A program made the position numbers and the translations under genes. From positions 1-32,319 of the forward strand of contig CATKZB010000003.1 of the NCBI GenBank assembly GCA_949841595.1: DNA of 32,319 nucleotides, read 5' to 3'. The notes under the pieces were generated by a model. It had not been told where the DNA came from and ran no database searches. It saw nothing but the letters and a program-made list of their open reading frames with translations. Positions 14,952-21,942 of the stretch are shown one piece after another. This stretch comes from an uncultured Christensenella sp. Lineage in GTDB: Bacteria; Bacillota; Clostridia; Christensenellales; UBA1242. Numbering within the stretch: position 1 is the stretch's first letter; the number at the start of each line of letters is the position of its first letter.

Positions 14952-15504
14952 TTTCTGTCTCCTCTTCAACTTGTGGAGTTTCTCCTAAAAACTTTGAATA
15001 TACTTTTGCTTTCTCCAAACCCAGATTGAGAAAAAACATAACCAAAATTTCAATAGGTAACATAATTGCTTGTTTAATTAACCTTGTTGGCAAAATTGCA
15101 AACATTGCCTTTTGTGTCGTTATCCAAATCCAGAGACTGTTTAATATTGAATTACAAAGAATTATGACACATGCAATACTAACAATCAATCTCCACAAAA
15201 ATTGCATATTTGAAATAGGCTTTTTGCGATGCAAGAATATCCCATAAATAAACCCAGCCAAAACAGCTGAAATGGTATATCCAACAAAATAAGCTCCTGT
15301 AGGAAACAATAAAGCTCCTATCAAATCTGCCAACCCCGAAATTAACATCGTCCACCAAGGTCCCAACATAATTGCAGACAAAATTGTTGGGATAAATGAA
15401 AACTTTATAACTATTATTGGTGTTTTGATTGATAAAAATCTGCTCAAAACAATATTTAATGCAAGAAAAAGTGCAGCTAAAATAATTTTCTTTAATTTAG
15501 ACAT
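14938..15504 (-). CDS. folT: Folate-family ECF transporter S component (FolT-like)
   Basis: The membrane-embedded substrate-binding subunit that captures a vitamin, here most likely folate. The 188 residues form six hydrophobic segments. Family-typical stretches are ALFLALNIVLSRFLSIKTP, KFSFIPTILSAIMLGPWW, LIGALLFPTGAYFVGYTISA, and the late LNSLWIW with FAILPTRLIKQAIMLPIEI. The acidic tail (VEEETENDKT) overlaps the ATPase start. It is first in a three-gene operon with its own ATPase and T component. The Shine-Dalgarno (AAAGGAG) is predicted to be paired in an upstream RNA fold. No match to the THF riboswitch was seen in the leader. Confidence 0.85.
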   Translation of the reverse strand: MSKLKKIILAALFLALNIVLSRFLSIKTPIIVIKFSFIPTILSAIMLGPWWTMLISGLADLIGALLFPTGAYFVGYTISAVLAGFIYGIFLHRKKPISNMQFLWRLIVSIACVIILCNSILNSLWIWITTQKAMFAILPTRLIKQAIMLPIEILVMFFLNLGLEKAKVYSKFLGETPQVEEETENDKT

Positions 15505-15509
15505 AAAAA

Positions 15510-15582
15510 AATCACTCCTTTATTTTTAAAAGATTACAAAAAAATCTATTGCTTATTCAGCAACTTAAAAACAAGAGTGATT
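15510..15582 (-). promoter_or_regulatory. SD-masking three-way RNA fold in the folT leader
   Basis: On the minus strand AATCACTC (15582-15575) pairs with GAGTGATT (15517-15510), which contains the end of the folT Shine-Dalgarno. After an internal loop TTTTTA pairs with TAAAAA. The enclosed part forms two hairpins, TTGC-TGAATAA-GCAA and AGATT-N7-AATCT, so the whole is a three-way junction. The 5' arm of the closing stem overlaps the stop codon of a 16-residue leader peptide, so a ribosome on that peptide would open the stem. It is riboswitch- or attenuator-like; the ligand is unknown. Confidence 0.5.
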
Positions 15583-15631
15583 ATATTTCAAATTTTAATT
15601 TCTTTTCTAAAAGAACGACACATTTTCTCAT
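15581..15631 (-). CDS. 16-residue leader peptide upstream of folT
   Basis: The ATG has AAGGTGG eight bases upstream, one mismatch from AAGGAGG, and the promoter places the transcript start just before that site. The product is MRKCVVLLEKKLKFEI, then TAA. The stop codon lies within the 5' arm of the stem that masks the folT ribosome-binding site, so translation and folT expression could be coupled. There is no run of one amino acid pointing to simple amino-acid attenuation; there is a single Cys at position 4. Real translation is inferred from the signals only. Confidence 0.5.
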   Translation of the reverse strand: MRKCVVLLEKKLKFEI

Positions 15632-15654
15632 CGGCGTATCCACCTTATATAATA

Positions 15655-15683
15655 ATTATAATACATGAAAGCTAAAATTGCAA
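15655..15683 (-). promoter_or_regulatory. Sigma-A promoter of the folT operon
   Basis: Minus strand: TTGCAA, 17-base spacer, TATAAT. It gives a leader of about 145 bases containing the leader peptide and the folded element. Confidence 0.8.
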
Positions 15684-15698
15684 CAAAAATTAAAAAAT

Positions 15699-16973
15699 TC
15701 ATACTTTTTTGCTATATTCAACATTCCTATCTATTTTCTTCCATTTGCCTCGAGAAAAAACGCCTATCACTATTCCAATTGCATAGACAATCATAAACAG
15801 TGGAAAAGCAAAGATTGCTTTTGCAAGTTTTTTGAAAGGTTGATTTATTTTTTTCTTATCCAAGAAATAAACCAAAAGGGCTTGTGCAATAAAAGGAATC
15901 AAAAAGGCACAAAAAATTATAATTAAGATTATTTTTAGATTTTCCATTGCAACAGCAGGATCGCCCAAAGCCGAAAACCAATTGAAAAAAAGCACATAGC
16001 CATAATAAAGTGGAAACCATAAACAACATACAACAGCAATCGGAATAAAGAGAAGATTCAAAAACATGTCCAAATAACAATATCTGAAAGTTGTAAAAAA
16101 CTTAAATAAACATTTCATTCCATCTTTCCAAAACAATTTGTGTAATCCCTTACCCATTCTCATGTTTCGATTAAATAATGCTTTCAGAGTTGAAGGTTGA
16201 TCATCATAAATGATTGCATCGCTGACATAATTGCATTTTCGTTTTTTATTTAAATTTTCTATTGTGAACTCTGTATCTTCACTAGAGCCTACAGCATTCC
16301 AACCACCATCTTCCTTAATTATTTCAGCAGAAAACATCATTCCACTTCCGACAAGAAAAACATCAGTTTTAAGAGCACTTCTTGCTTGACAATTAAATCT
16401 ATTGTCTCTCAGATACCACAAACCTGAAACTCCAGCAATAAGATTTTGAGTCAAATTGCTTGCATGATTATAGCCTTTTGCAACCTTGACTCCACTTTCA
16501 AAAGCGTCATTCATTTTATTTAAATATTCACAGTCAACAACAGTGTCAGCATCAAAACGAATAAAAAATTCGAAATAGTCAATTTCATCTTTTAATTGTT
16601 CAAACAAATATTTCAATGCATAACCAACATTATGCTTTTTCTTGTCATTCTCATGACGTTCGATTACTCTTACTCCTAAATTCTTACAGATGGTCACAGT
16701 ATCATCTGTGCAATTATCTGCCAAAACAATAATCTCAAATTTATCTAGTGGATAATTTGATTTGAGAATGTTTATTATTGTGTTTCCAATGCATTCTTGT
16801 TCATTCCTTGCTGGAATGATAACACCTATTTTATGCTTTGCTTTTGCTTTAGGGTATTTTTTTGCTGGTAAGAAAAACAAAAATATGTAAAAGATTTGAA
16901 AAATAAATGCAACACCAACTATCGTGCACAAAACCAAATTCACTATTTCTAAGATTCCGTTGAAAATTACCAT
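15699..16973 (-). CDS. Membrane-bound family 2 glycosyltransferase
   Basis: The 424-residue protein has an N-terminal membrane segment (about 8-35), a cytoplasmic GT-A domain and three C-terminal membrane segments (about 305-330, 350-370, 385-410). Catalytic landmarks: VIIPARNEQECIGNTIINIL at the start of the fold, nucleotide-binding VLADNCTDDT, the DxD motif FDADT, the acceptor-side SSEDTEFT, and NRNMRMGKG in place of the Q-x-x-R-W of processive enzymes. It probably transfers sugars onto a lipid-linked or surface glycan; donor and product are unknown. There is no clear Shine-Dalgarno before the ATG. Upstream lies a divergent HTH gene and GT8. Confidence 0.88.
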   Translation of the reverse strand: MVIFNGILEIVNLVLCTIVGVAFIFQIFYIFLFFLPAKKYPKAKAKHKIGVIIPARNEQECIGNTIINILKSNYPLDKFEIIVLADNCTDDTVTICKNLGVRVIERHENDKKKHNVGYALKYLFEQLKDEIDYFEFFIRFDADTVVDCEYLNKMNDAFESGVKVAKGYNHASNLTQNLIAGVSGLWYLRDNRFNCQARSALKTDVFLVGSGMMFSAEIIKEDGGWNAVGSSEDTEFTIENLNKKRKCNYVSDAIIYDDQPSTLKALFNRNMRMGKGLHKLFWKDGMKCLFKFFTTFRYCYLDMFLNLLFIPIAVVCCLWFPLYYGYVLFFNWFSALGDPAVAMENLKIILIIIFCAFLIPFIAQALLVYFLDKKKINQPFKKLAKAIFAFPLFMIVYAIGIVIGVFSRGKWKKIDRNVEYSKKV

Positions 16974-16981
16974 ATTAAATC

Positions 16982-17026
16982 AATAAGCCCATAGCTTATT
17001 TTAATATATTTCTTCATATAAGTCAA
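16982..17026 (-). promoter_or_regulatory. Promoter of the GT2 gene with palindrome over the start point
   Basis: Minus strand: TTGACT (17026-17021), 17-base spacer, TAAAAT (17003-16998). Directly downstream AATAAGC-N5-GCTTATT (16982-17000) covers the -10 edge and the predicted transcription start, a typical place for a repressor operator; as RNA it would be a 5'-terminal hairpin. Confidence 0.65.
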
Positions 17027-17123
17027 ATGAAAAAGCATCATTACGACAAAAAAAATTATTATTCCAAAAAAATAGGCATTTTGTGTAATTTTGGTTGAAT
17101 TATATTAATAAAGAGTAAGTCAT

Positions 17124-17151
17124 TGGCTTAATCAAAAGTTTATTATTAAGC
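17124..17151. promoter_or_regulatory. Inverted repeat upstream of the small HTH gene
   Basis: GGCTTAAT and ATTAAGC face each other across a 13-base spacer, about 20 bases before the HTH gene. The half-site resembles that of the GT2 palindrome (GCTTA/TAAGC), so one regulator could bind both. Confidence 0.4.
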
Positions 17152-17170
17152 AAAAGGCTAAAATGATTAT

Positions 17171-17398
17171 ATGAAGGTGGAAACAAATAAAAATACTGAA
17201 AACATTAAGAAAAGAATAATTGAAGCCATCAAATTTAGTGGTATGTCTCAAAGAATGATTGCAAAAAAAATAAATATCACGGATGCAACTTTGTCTGATT
17301 ACATACACAAAGACAAATTGCCTAGTCTTGAAACTTTTGCAAGACTATGTGAAGTTTTAGATGTTTCTGCTGATGAAATATTAGGGCTTCGTAAATAA
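17171..17398 (+). CDS. Small Xre-family HTH regulator next to glycosyltransferases
   Basis: The 75-residue single-domain protein has the HTH core SQRMIAKKINITDATLSDYI, then KLPSLETFARLCEVLDVSADEILGL, the usual Cro/C1 plan with its terminal D-E-I-L-G-L. The ATG has no strong Shine-Dalgarno. It ends 12 bases before the GT8 gene and is probably co-transcribed with it, and it diverges from GT2. This position, with related palindromes on both sides, suggests it regulates the two glycosyltransferase genes. Confidence 0.82.
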   Translation: MKVETNKNTENIKKRIIEAIKFSGMSQRMIAKKINITDATLSDYIHKDKLPSLETFARLCEVLDVSADEILGLRK

Positions 17399-17410
17399 AA
17401 GGAGAAAAAA

Positions 17411-18238
17411 ATGATACCTATTTGTTACAGTGGAAACAAAGCTTATTTTGAAGGTTTGTTGCTTTCAGCAATGTCAGTTGTTAAATACACGAATGAAGAT
17501 GTCACATTCTATGTTTTGACAATGGAAATACCTGAAGATAATCCAAAATTTTTGTCTTTTACGGATGAACAAATTGCTTTGCTTAACAAAGTTATTCAAG
17601 AAAAAAATCCAAACAACAAGGCAATTAAAATTGACGTCACAAAAGAATATAAAGAACATTTGATAAAGGGTAAAAATCATAAGAATGGTTATACCCCTTA
17701 TGCTGCTTTAAGATTGTTGTTGGATTTAGTACCTAATATTCCTGATAAAATGCTTTATCTTGACATTGACACAATGTGTTGCTCCGATATCAAACAACTT
17801 TGGGATATTGACATAACAGATTATGATATTTCTGCCACCCGTGATTATATGGGAAGATTTTGGATTCATCCTTGGTATTTCAACTCTGGCGTGCTGAGTA
17901 TGAACATGAAAAATATTAAAGAACGTGGCATTTTTGACAAATGCAGAAAAAAGGTTTTCAGAACAAAAATGATAATGCCAGATCAATCAGCACTCAACAA
18001 ATATGCAAAAAGAAAATATATTCCATTCAAATTTAATGAACAAAGAAATGTCAAAAAAGACACTGTTGTCAAACATTTCTGCGAAGGAATTGATTTCTAT
18101 TTACCATTCTGGCTTCATGTCTACAACATAAAGCAATGGCAAAGAGATCAAGTTCACAAAAAGTTTAAGATCTTCATCTTTGATGATCTTTACGAACAAA
18201 TCGACAAAATAAAGGCTGAAAACAGCAATTGTTTTTAA
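17411..18238 (+). CDS. Family 8 glycosyltransferase
   Basis: The 275-residue GT-A enzyme belongs to the retaining galactosyl/glucosyl-transferase family. It starts MIPICYSGNKAYFEGLLLSA (nucleotide-sugar binding). The metal-binding DxD lies in MLYLDIDTMCCSDIKQLW, followed by the family-typical FNSGVLSMNMK, the PDQSALN motif and a late VKHFCEG that aligns with the usual H-x-x-G-x-x-K-P-W region. No membrane segment, so it is cytoplasmic, as expected for LPS- or teichoic-acid-type side-chain enzymes. The ATG follows AAAGGAG. It is linked with the small HTH gene and closes with a terminator. Confidence 0.9.
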   Translation: MIPICYSGNKAYFEGLLLSAMSVVKYTNEDVTFYVLTMEIPEDNPKFLSFTDEQIALLNKVIQEKNPNNKAIKIDVTKEYKEHLIKGKNHKNGYTPYAALRLLLDLVPNIPDKMLYLDIDTMCCSDIKQLWDIDITDYDISATRDYMGRFWIHPWYFNSGVLSMNMKNIKERGIFDKCRKKVFRTKMIMPDQSALNKYAKRKYIPFKFNEQRNVKKDTVVKHFCEGIDFYLPFWLHVYNIKQWQRDQVHKKFKIFIFDDLYEQIDKIKAENSNCF

Positions 18239-18241
18239 AAT

Positions 18242-18272
18242 AAAACAGAGTTTAATCACTCTGTTTTTCTTT
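18242..18272. terminator. Terminator of GT8 and the convergent 69-residue gene
   Basis: AAAACAGAGT and ACTCTGTTTT pair around TTAATC, followed by a T-rich tract. The stop codon of the convergent small gene lies in its loop, so it can serve both strands. Confidence 0.85.
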
Positions 18273-18461
18273 TATATCATATTTTGCAAACAAAAACATA
18301 TACTCATCAAATTTATGTTGTCTTATTGGCATTGGAGAATGATTGTCAAAATAAATCAGAAGACAGGGCGAAATATCTTTATATTTTTCTAATTTCTCAT
18401 ATCCCAAGCAATGTCCATTCACGATCAAATTTTTCACTTTTGCATGATAATTATAATACAT
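18252..18461 (-). CDS. 69-residue conserved-looking protein, unknown
   Basis: The small soluble protein (start MYYNYHAKVKNLIVNGHC) has a central LLIYFDN, then SPMPIRQHKFDEY. I recall short clostridial proteins of the same plan (F-N-Y-H-A-K, then P-M-P-I-R-E-x-x-x-x-E-Y), all uncharacterised, which supports a real gene. There is no clear Shine-Dalgarno, but it starts only 21 bases after the stop of the YjdF-like gene and is probably translated from the same transcript. Confidence 0.6.
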   Translation of the reverse strand: MYYNYHAKVKNLIVNGHCLGYEKLEKYKDISPCLLIYFDNHSPMPIRQHKFDEYMFLFAKYDIKEKQSD

Positions 18462-18482
18462 AAATTTAGTTTGCTGTTTTAT

Positions 18483-19163
18483 TTAATTTTTATTATCTGT
18501 TTCTGGCAAAGTTTCCTCCACAATTGCATCTTCTGAAACCTTATTTTCAACAACTTTGGATGTGCCATGTCTTTTGCGATATTCCATAAAGATTGCAATA
18601 GTGCTTCCTAAAATGCCACCACAACAATCACAGATCAAATCATACATAGTGTCCATCAATGCCCCACGTCCTACAAATCCTTGCCAATTTTGTCCATTAT
18701 TGCCAAACATAGCATCTGTAACAAATTCCCAAATTTCCCAAACTCCACCAAACATCATAGCAACAGAAAAAATTATAATAAACAGCCAAACAAGTCCCAC
18801 TTTGTTGTTTTTGTTTGCAATGAAAATTGAGTAAGTGATAAGAGATATCAAAACACCACTTGAAAAATGAATGACAACGTCATAATATTCCCAATAACTA
18901 TAAACTCTCCAAAGAGAACCTATCACAATCGCCAAAACAAGAAAAACGTGATAACTGATAAGGGCTACAAAGTTAAAATTAAGTTTGAATATAAAACTTA
19001 CCAGCAGTGGAAGCCAAGCAGACACAAAAAGCCCAAGCAAAAATAGGTAAGAAATAAATCTCATTTCCACAATGTCAAGACAAGCAAGAATTGTGTAAAC
19101 AACAAGATTTATCAAACCGATTGCTGAAGTGATCACAGCAGACCAAATAATTTGTTTTTTCAT
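18483..19163 (-). CDS. YjdF-like (DUF2238-type) membrane protein
   Basis: The 226 residues have six hydrophobic segments in the first 190 residues and a charged cytoplasmic tail. Conserved polar residues inside the membrane part, YDVVIHFSSGVLISLI, FGGVWEIWEF and the GRGALMDTMYDLICDCCGGI stretch, match the YjdF/DUF2238 family (H-F, E-x-x-E-W, D-T-x-x-D-L). The biochemical role of that family is unknown. The tail (SEDAIVEETLPETDNKN) is acidic. The ATG follows AGAGGAA. It is the first gene of a probable two-gene transcript with the 69-residue gene. Confidence 0.75.
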   Translation of the reverse strand: MKKQIIWSAVITSAIGLINLVVYTILACLDIVEMRFISYLFLLGLFVSAWLPLLVSFIFKLNFNFVALISYHVFLVLAIVIGSLWRVYSYWEYYDVVIHFSSGVLISLITYSIFIANKNNKVGLVWLFIIIFSVAMMFGGVWEIWEFVTDAMFGNNGQNWQGFVGRGALMDTMYDLICDCCGGILGSTIAIFMEYRKRHGTSKVVENKVSEDAIVEETLPETDNKN

Positions 19164-19220
19164 ATGTTCCTCTTAATTATTTTATTATATCACATTTATC
19201 TCTTTTTACTAATGAAATAA

Positions 19221-19253
19221 AAGAAAAAACACCTCTTTTGAGATGTTTTTCTT
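19221..19253 (-). terminator. Terminator of spoIVA
   Basis: On the minus strand AACATCTC pairs with GAGGTGTT around AAAA, with flanking A/T pairing and a T-run after it. Confidence 0.75.
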
Positions 19254-19272
19254 AAAAAATTTTCGCATTCGA

Positions 19273-20751
19273 TTACAACAAGATGCACAAAACTCCACCC
19301 TTTCCTTCATTGATAATTCTGCCAAGAGTCTTTTTCATCTTTCTTTGAGCATCAGCTGGCATCATAACAATCTTAGAACTTATGTTGTCATCAACAAGTG
19401 CTGACAAGCTCTTTCCAAGAAGATTTGTTTCCCAAATGCCCTCTGGATCGCTTTCAAATCTTTCCGTAAGATAGTTAACCAAATCTTGACTTTGAGTTTC
19501 ATTTCCAACAAGTGGAGTAACTTCAGTTTCAACATCAACTTTGATAATATGCAAACTTGGTGCAGAAGCTTTGATTTTAACGCCAAATTTGTTGCCCTGT
19601 TTAACCAATTCTGGTTGCTCTAAAGTATATTCTGCTTTGTTTGGAACAACAATTCCATAACCAGTTTGTTCCACTTCATCAAGAGCGTTTTTAAGTTTGT
19701 CATATTCCACTTTAGCCACAGCCAAACTCTTGATATATGAAACAAGTTCGTAATCATCATTAATGGCAAATCCACATTCAGAAGAAAGCACTTTATAGAA
19801 CAAGTTTTCTTTTGGCACAACATTAAATTTAATCACGCCCTCTCCCATTTCCACATTAGAGAATGTGATTGGGTCAAAACTTTCACTTTCTGTGAAAACA
19901 ACAGAATCTTTCTTTGCATCTCCAACTTTTCTGACATTCTCAGCAAAGTTTTTGATTTCACCAACAATTTCTGTGATGATTGGATTTGAGAATGAAAGTG
20001 CTTGCAACCATTTTGGCATGCTTACCTTTATGCTTTTGATTGGAAATTCTTGAAGCACTTTTTCAAAAATTTTATCCACGTCAGCATCTTTCATTTCTGC
20101 CACATTCATTGCCAAAACTTGAGCATCATATTTTTCACTTAAATTTTGAGCAAGTTTTTTGCTTTCAGCACTGTTTGGATTTTTGCAGTTTAAAACAACA
20201 ACAAAAGGTTTTCCACAAGCTTTCATCTCAGCAACAACTTTCTCTTCAGCATCAATATAATTTGCTCTTTCAATGTCAGTCACAGAACCATCTGTTGTAA
20301 GCACAATTCCAATTGTTGAATGTTCGGTGATAACTTTTTTTGTGCCAACTTCGGCTGCTTCTTCAAAAGGCATCTCTTCTTCAGACCAAGGAGTTTTTAC
20401 AAGTCTTGGTTTGTCGTTTTCTGTAGTTCCCATCGCTCCACTTACAAGATAGCCAACACAATCAATCATTCTCACTTTCAAGTTCACATTTTCAGCAACA
20501 GAAATTTTGACTGCTTCATTTGGCACAAAACGTGGTTGAGTTGTCATAACGGTTTTTCCGTCTGCACTTTGTGGCAATTCATCAAGCGCCCTGTCTCTTA
20601 CATTTTTGTTTTCAATGTTTGGAAGAACAAGTTTTTTCATAAACTCAGAAATAAAAGTTGATTTTCCAACTCTAACTGGTCCAACAACGCCAACATATAT
20701 ATCACCATTGGTGCGAGTTTTGATATCTTCATAGATTTGATATTTTTCCAT
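19273..20751 (-). CDS. spoIVA: Stage IV sporulation protein A (spore coat ATPase)
   Basis: SpoIVA polymerises on the forespore membrane, using ATP hydrolysis, to form the basement layer of the coat. The 492 residues are of normal length. The N-terminal GTPase-like ATPase domain has Walker A GPVRVGKSTF (about 24-33), the segment KTVMTTQPRFVPNEAV with the conserved threonines, MIDCVGYLVSGAMG, and VVLNCKNPNS in the position of the specificity motif. The middle and C-terminal domains follow, ending INEGKGGVLCILL, the conserved hydrophobic tail needed for membrane anchoring by SpoVM. The ATG follows GGAGG. A CATAAATT upstream could be a sigma-E -10 box, but no convincing -35 was seen. Confidence 0.97.
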   Translation of the reverse strand: MEKYQIYEDIKTRTNGDIYVGVVGPVRVGKSTFISEFMKKLVLPNIENKNVRDRALDELPQSADGKTVMTTQPRFVPNEAVKISVAENVNLKVRMIDCVGYLVSGAMGTTENDKPRLVKTPWSEEEMPFEEAAEVGTKKVITEHSTIGIVLTTDGSVTDIERANYIDAEEKVVAEMKACGKPFVVVLNCKNPNSAESKKLAQNLSEKYDAQVLAMNVAEMKDADVDKIFEKVLQEFPIKSIKVSMPKWLQALSFSNPIITEIVGEIKNFAENVRKVGDAKKDSVVFTESESFDPITFSNVEMGEGVIKFNVVPKENLFYKVLSSECGFAINDDYELVSYIKSLAVAKVEYDKLKNALDEVEQTGYGIVVPNKAEYTLEQPELVKQGNKFGVKIKASAPSLHIIKVDVETEVTPLVGNETQSQDLVNYLTERFESDPEGIWETNLLGKSLSALVDDNISSKIVMMPADAQRKMKKTLGRIINEGKGGVLCILL

Positions 20752-20828
20752 TTAAACCTCCAAGATATAATAATTTATGAAACTTGAAAGCCTATTAGAA
20801 CAATATTTTCATCTCAATTTTGAGATAT

Positions 20829-20848
20829 TGGATTTTTTCTTTAATCCA
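20829..20848. promoter_or_regulatory. Inverted repeat before the 78-residue gene
   Basis: TGGATT-N8-AATCCA, followed 8 bases later by TATAAT, the probable -10 box of the plus-strand gene. It overlaps where a -35 region would lie, so an operator is possible. Confidence 0.35.
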
Positions 20849-20879
20849 TAATTTATAATAAGTTCAGAAAGGAGAAATT

Positions 20880-21116
20880 ATGAAAAAAATCGCTGAACTT
20901 ATCTTTAATATGTATACTGAAAAAAGAACTTTAAAAGATGTTAATATTTCAACAACCTTTGATGAATCATTAGATAAATTCATTAAAACCTTAAATCACA
21001 ACCAATTTGATATGTATTTAAATTTGGAGACTCTTATGTATGATATAGTTAAAGACGAAATGGAAAATTTAATTATTTATTTTCTTAAGTATTTAACTAT
21101 TAATGAATTTGAATAA
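20880..21116 (+). CDS. 78-residue small protein, unknown
   Basis: The ATG follows AAAGGAG and a TATAAT. The protein is acidic and helical, starts MKKIAELIFNMYTEKRTLKD and ends YFLKYLTINEFE, without cysteine or signal peptide. I do not recognise a family. It stands alone between spoIVA (divergent) and a shared terminator, with a possible operator in its promoter. Confidence 0.7.
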   Translation: MKKIAELIFNMYTEKRTLKDVNISTTFDESLDKFIKTLNHNQFDMYLNLETLMYDIVKDEMENLIIYFLKYLTINEFE

Positions 21117-21126
21117 AATTTAAAAC

Positions 21127-21155
21127 AAAAAATATGTGGTCTTCCACATATTTTT
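21127..21155. terminator. Terminator between the 78-residue gene and plsY
   Basis: AAAAATATGTGG and CCACATATTTTT pair perfectly around TCTT, giving usable A/T runs in both directions for the two convergent genes. Confidence 0.88.
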
Positions 21156-21942
21156 AATTCTCTTTCTTGCCTTCTCTTTGTTTAAGTTCTTTTGGAACTG
21201 ATTTATGTTCGTCGATATAATTTTTATCTTCAAAAACTGTTTGCATTTCATTTTGTGTTTCTTCAACTTTCTTATCTTCAGTTTTCTTCTTTTTGAAAAC
21301 TTTGTCTTTAAAATGAACTTTGTTTTCTGTGCCGTTTATAAGTCTCTTGATGTTGCCCCTGTGCATAAATGTTAAAAGCAAACAATTGAGCCAAACAATT
21401 ACAATAAGTGGAATATACCACATTGTCAAATTGATTGCAAAGAAACAAGTTGAATAGATTGTTATTGCAAAAACATAACTCATTGTCACAATAAAAGGAT
21501 AATCAATAAAGAAAATCATAATAAATCCAAGTGCAAACAAAGCAAGGGTCAACCACCAAAAATTTGGATGAAACAAAAACATTCCAAATGTGCAAGCAAC
21601 ACCCTTTCCACCTTTAAACTTATAGAACACTGGAAAACAATGTCCAAGGACTGCCCCAAAGGCACTTAAGAAATATGCCAAATTTCCAAAGCCTACAAAA
21701 TAGTGTTCAAACAGAAAATAACAAGCAAGTGCTGGCACACCAGATTTTAAAGCTTCAAATGTAAGAGTAAGCATGGCTTCGCCAAGACCACGAGTTCTTA
21801 AAACATTCATAGTGCCTGGATTTTTGCTTCCAACTTCTGTTATATCCTTGTTTGCAATTCTCCAAGAGAAAATTCTTGCAAAGTTTATGTTTCCAAGCAA
21901 ATATCCCACAATGACCACTAATGCCAAATATAAATAAATCAT
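21154..21942 (-). CDS. plsY: Acyl-phosphate:glycerol-3-phosphate acyltransferase PlsY, with C-terminal tail
   Basis: PlsY makes lysophosphatidic acid from acyl-phosphate and glycerol-3-phosphate, the first membrane step of phospholipid synthesis. The three family motifs are present: GSKNPGTMNVLRTRG, the phosphate-binding KFKGGKGVACTFG, and HRGNIKRLINGTENK near the end of the membrane domain. In motif 1 the usual G-A-T-N reads G-T-M-N. The family is about 200 residues; here a further 55-60 very charged residues follow (Lys/Glu-rich, no hydrophobic segment). The ATG overlaps the der stop by four bases (ATGA), so der and plsY are coupled. Confidence 0.95.
   Translation of the reverse strand: MIYLYLALVVIVGYLLGNINFARIFSWRIANKDITEVGSKNPGTMNVLRTRGLGEAMLTLTFEALKSGVPALACYFLFEHYFVGFGNLAYFLSAFGAVLGHCFPVFYKFKGGKGVACTFGMFLFHPNFWWLTLALFALGFIMIFFIDYPFIVTMSYVFAITIYSTCFFAINLTMWYIPLIVIVWLNCLLLTFMHRGNIKRLINGTENKVHFKDKVFKKKKTEDKKVEETQNEMQTVFEDKNYIDEHKSVPKELKQREGKKEN

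Noticed and set aside
15505-15650. THF riboswitch before folT
   Set aside because: None of the conserved THF-aptamer core segments I know could be found in the leader; the element seen has a different layout.
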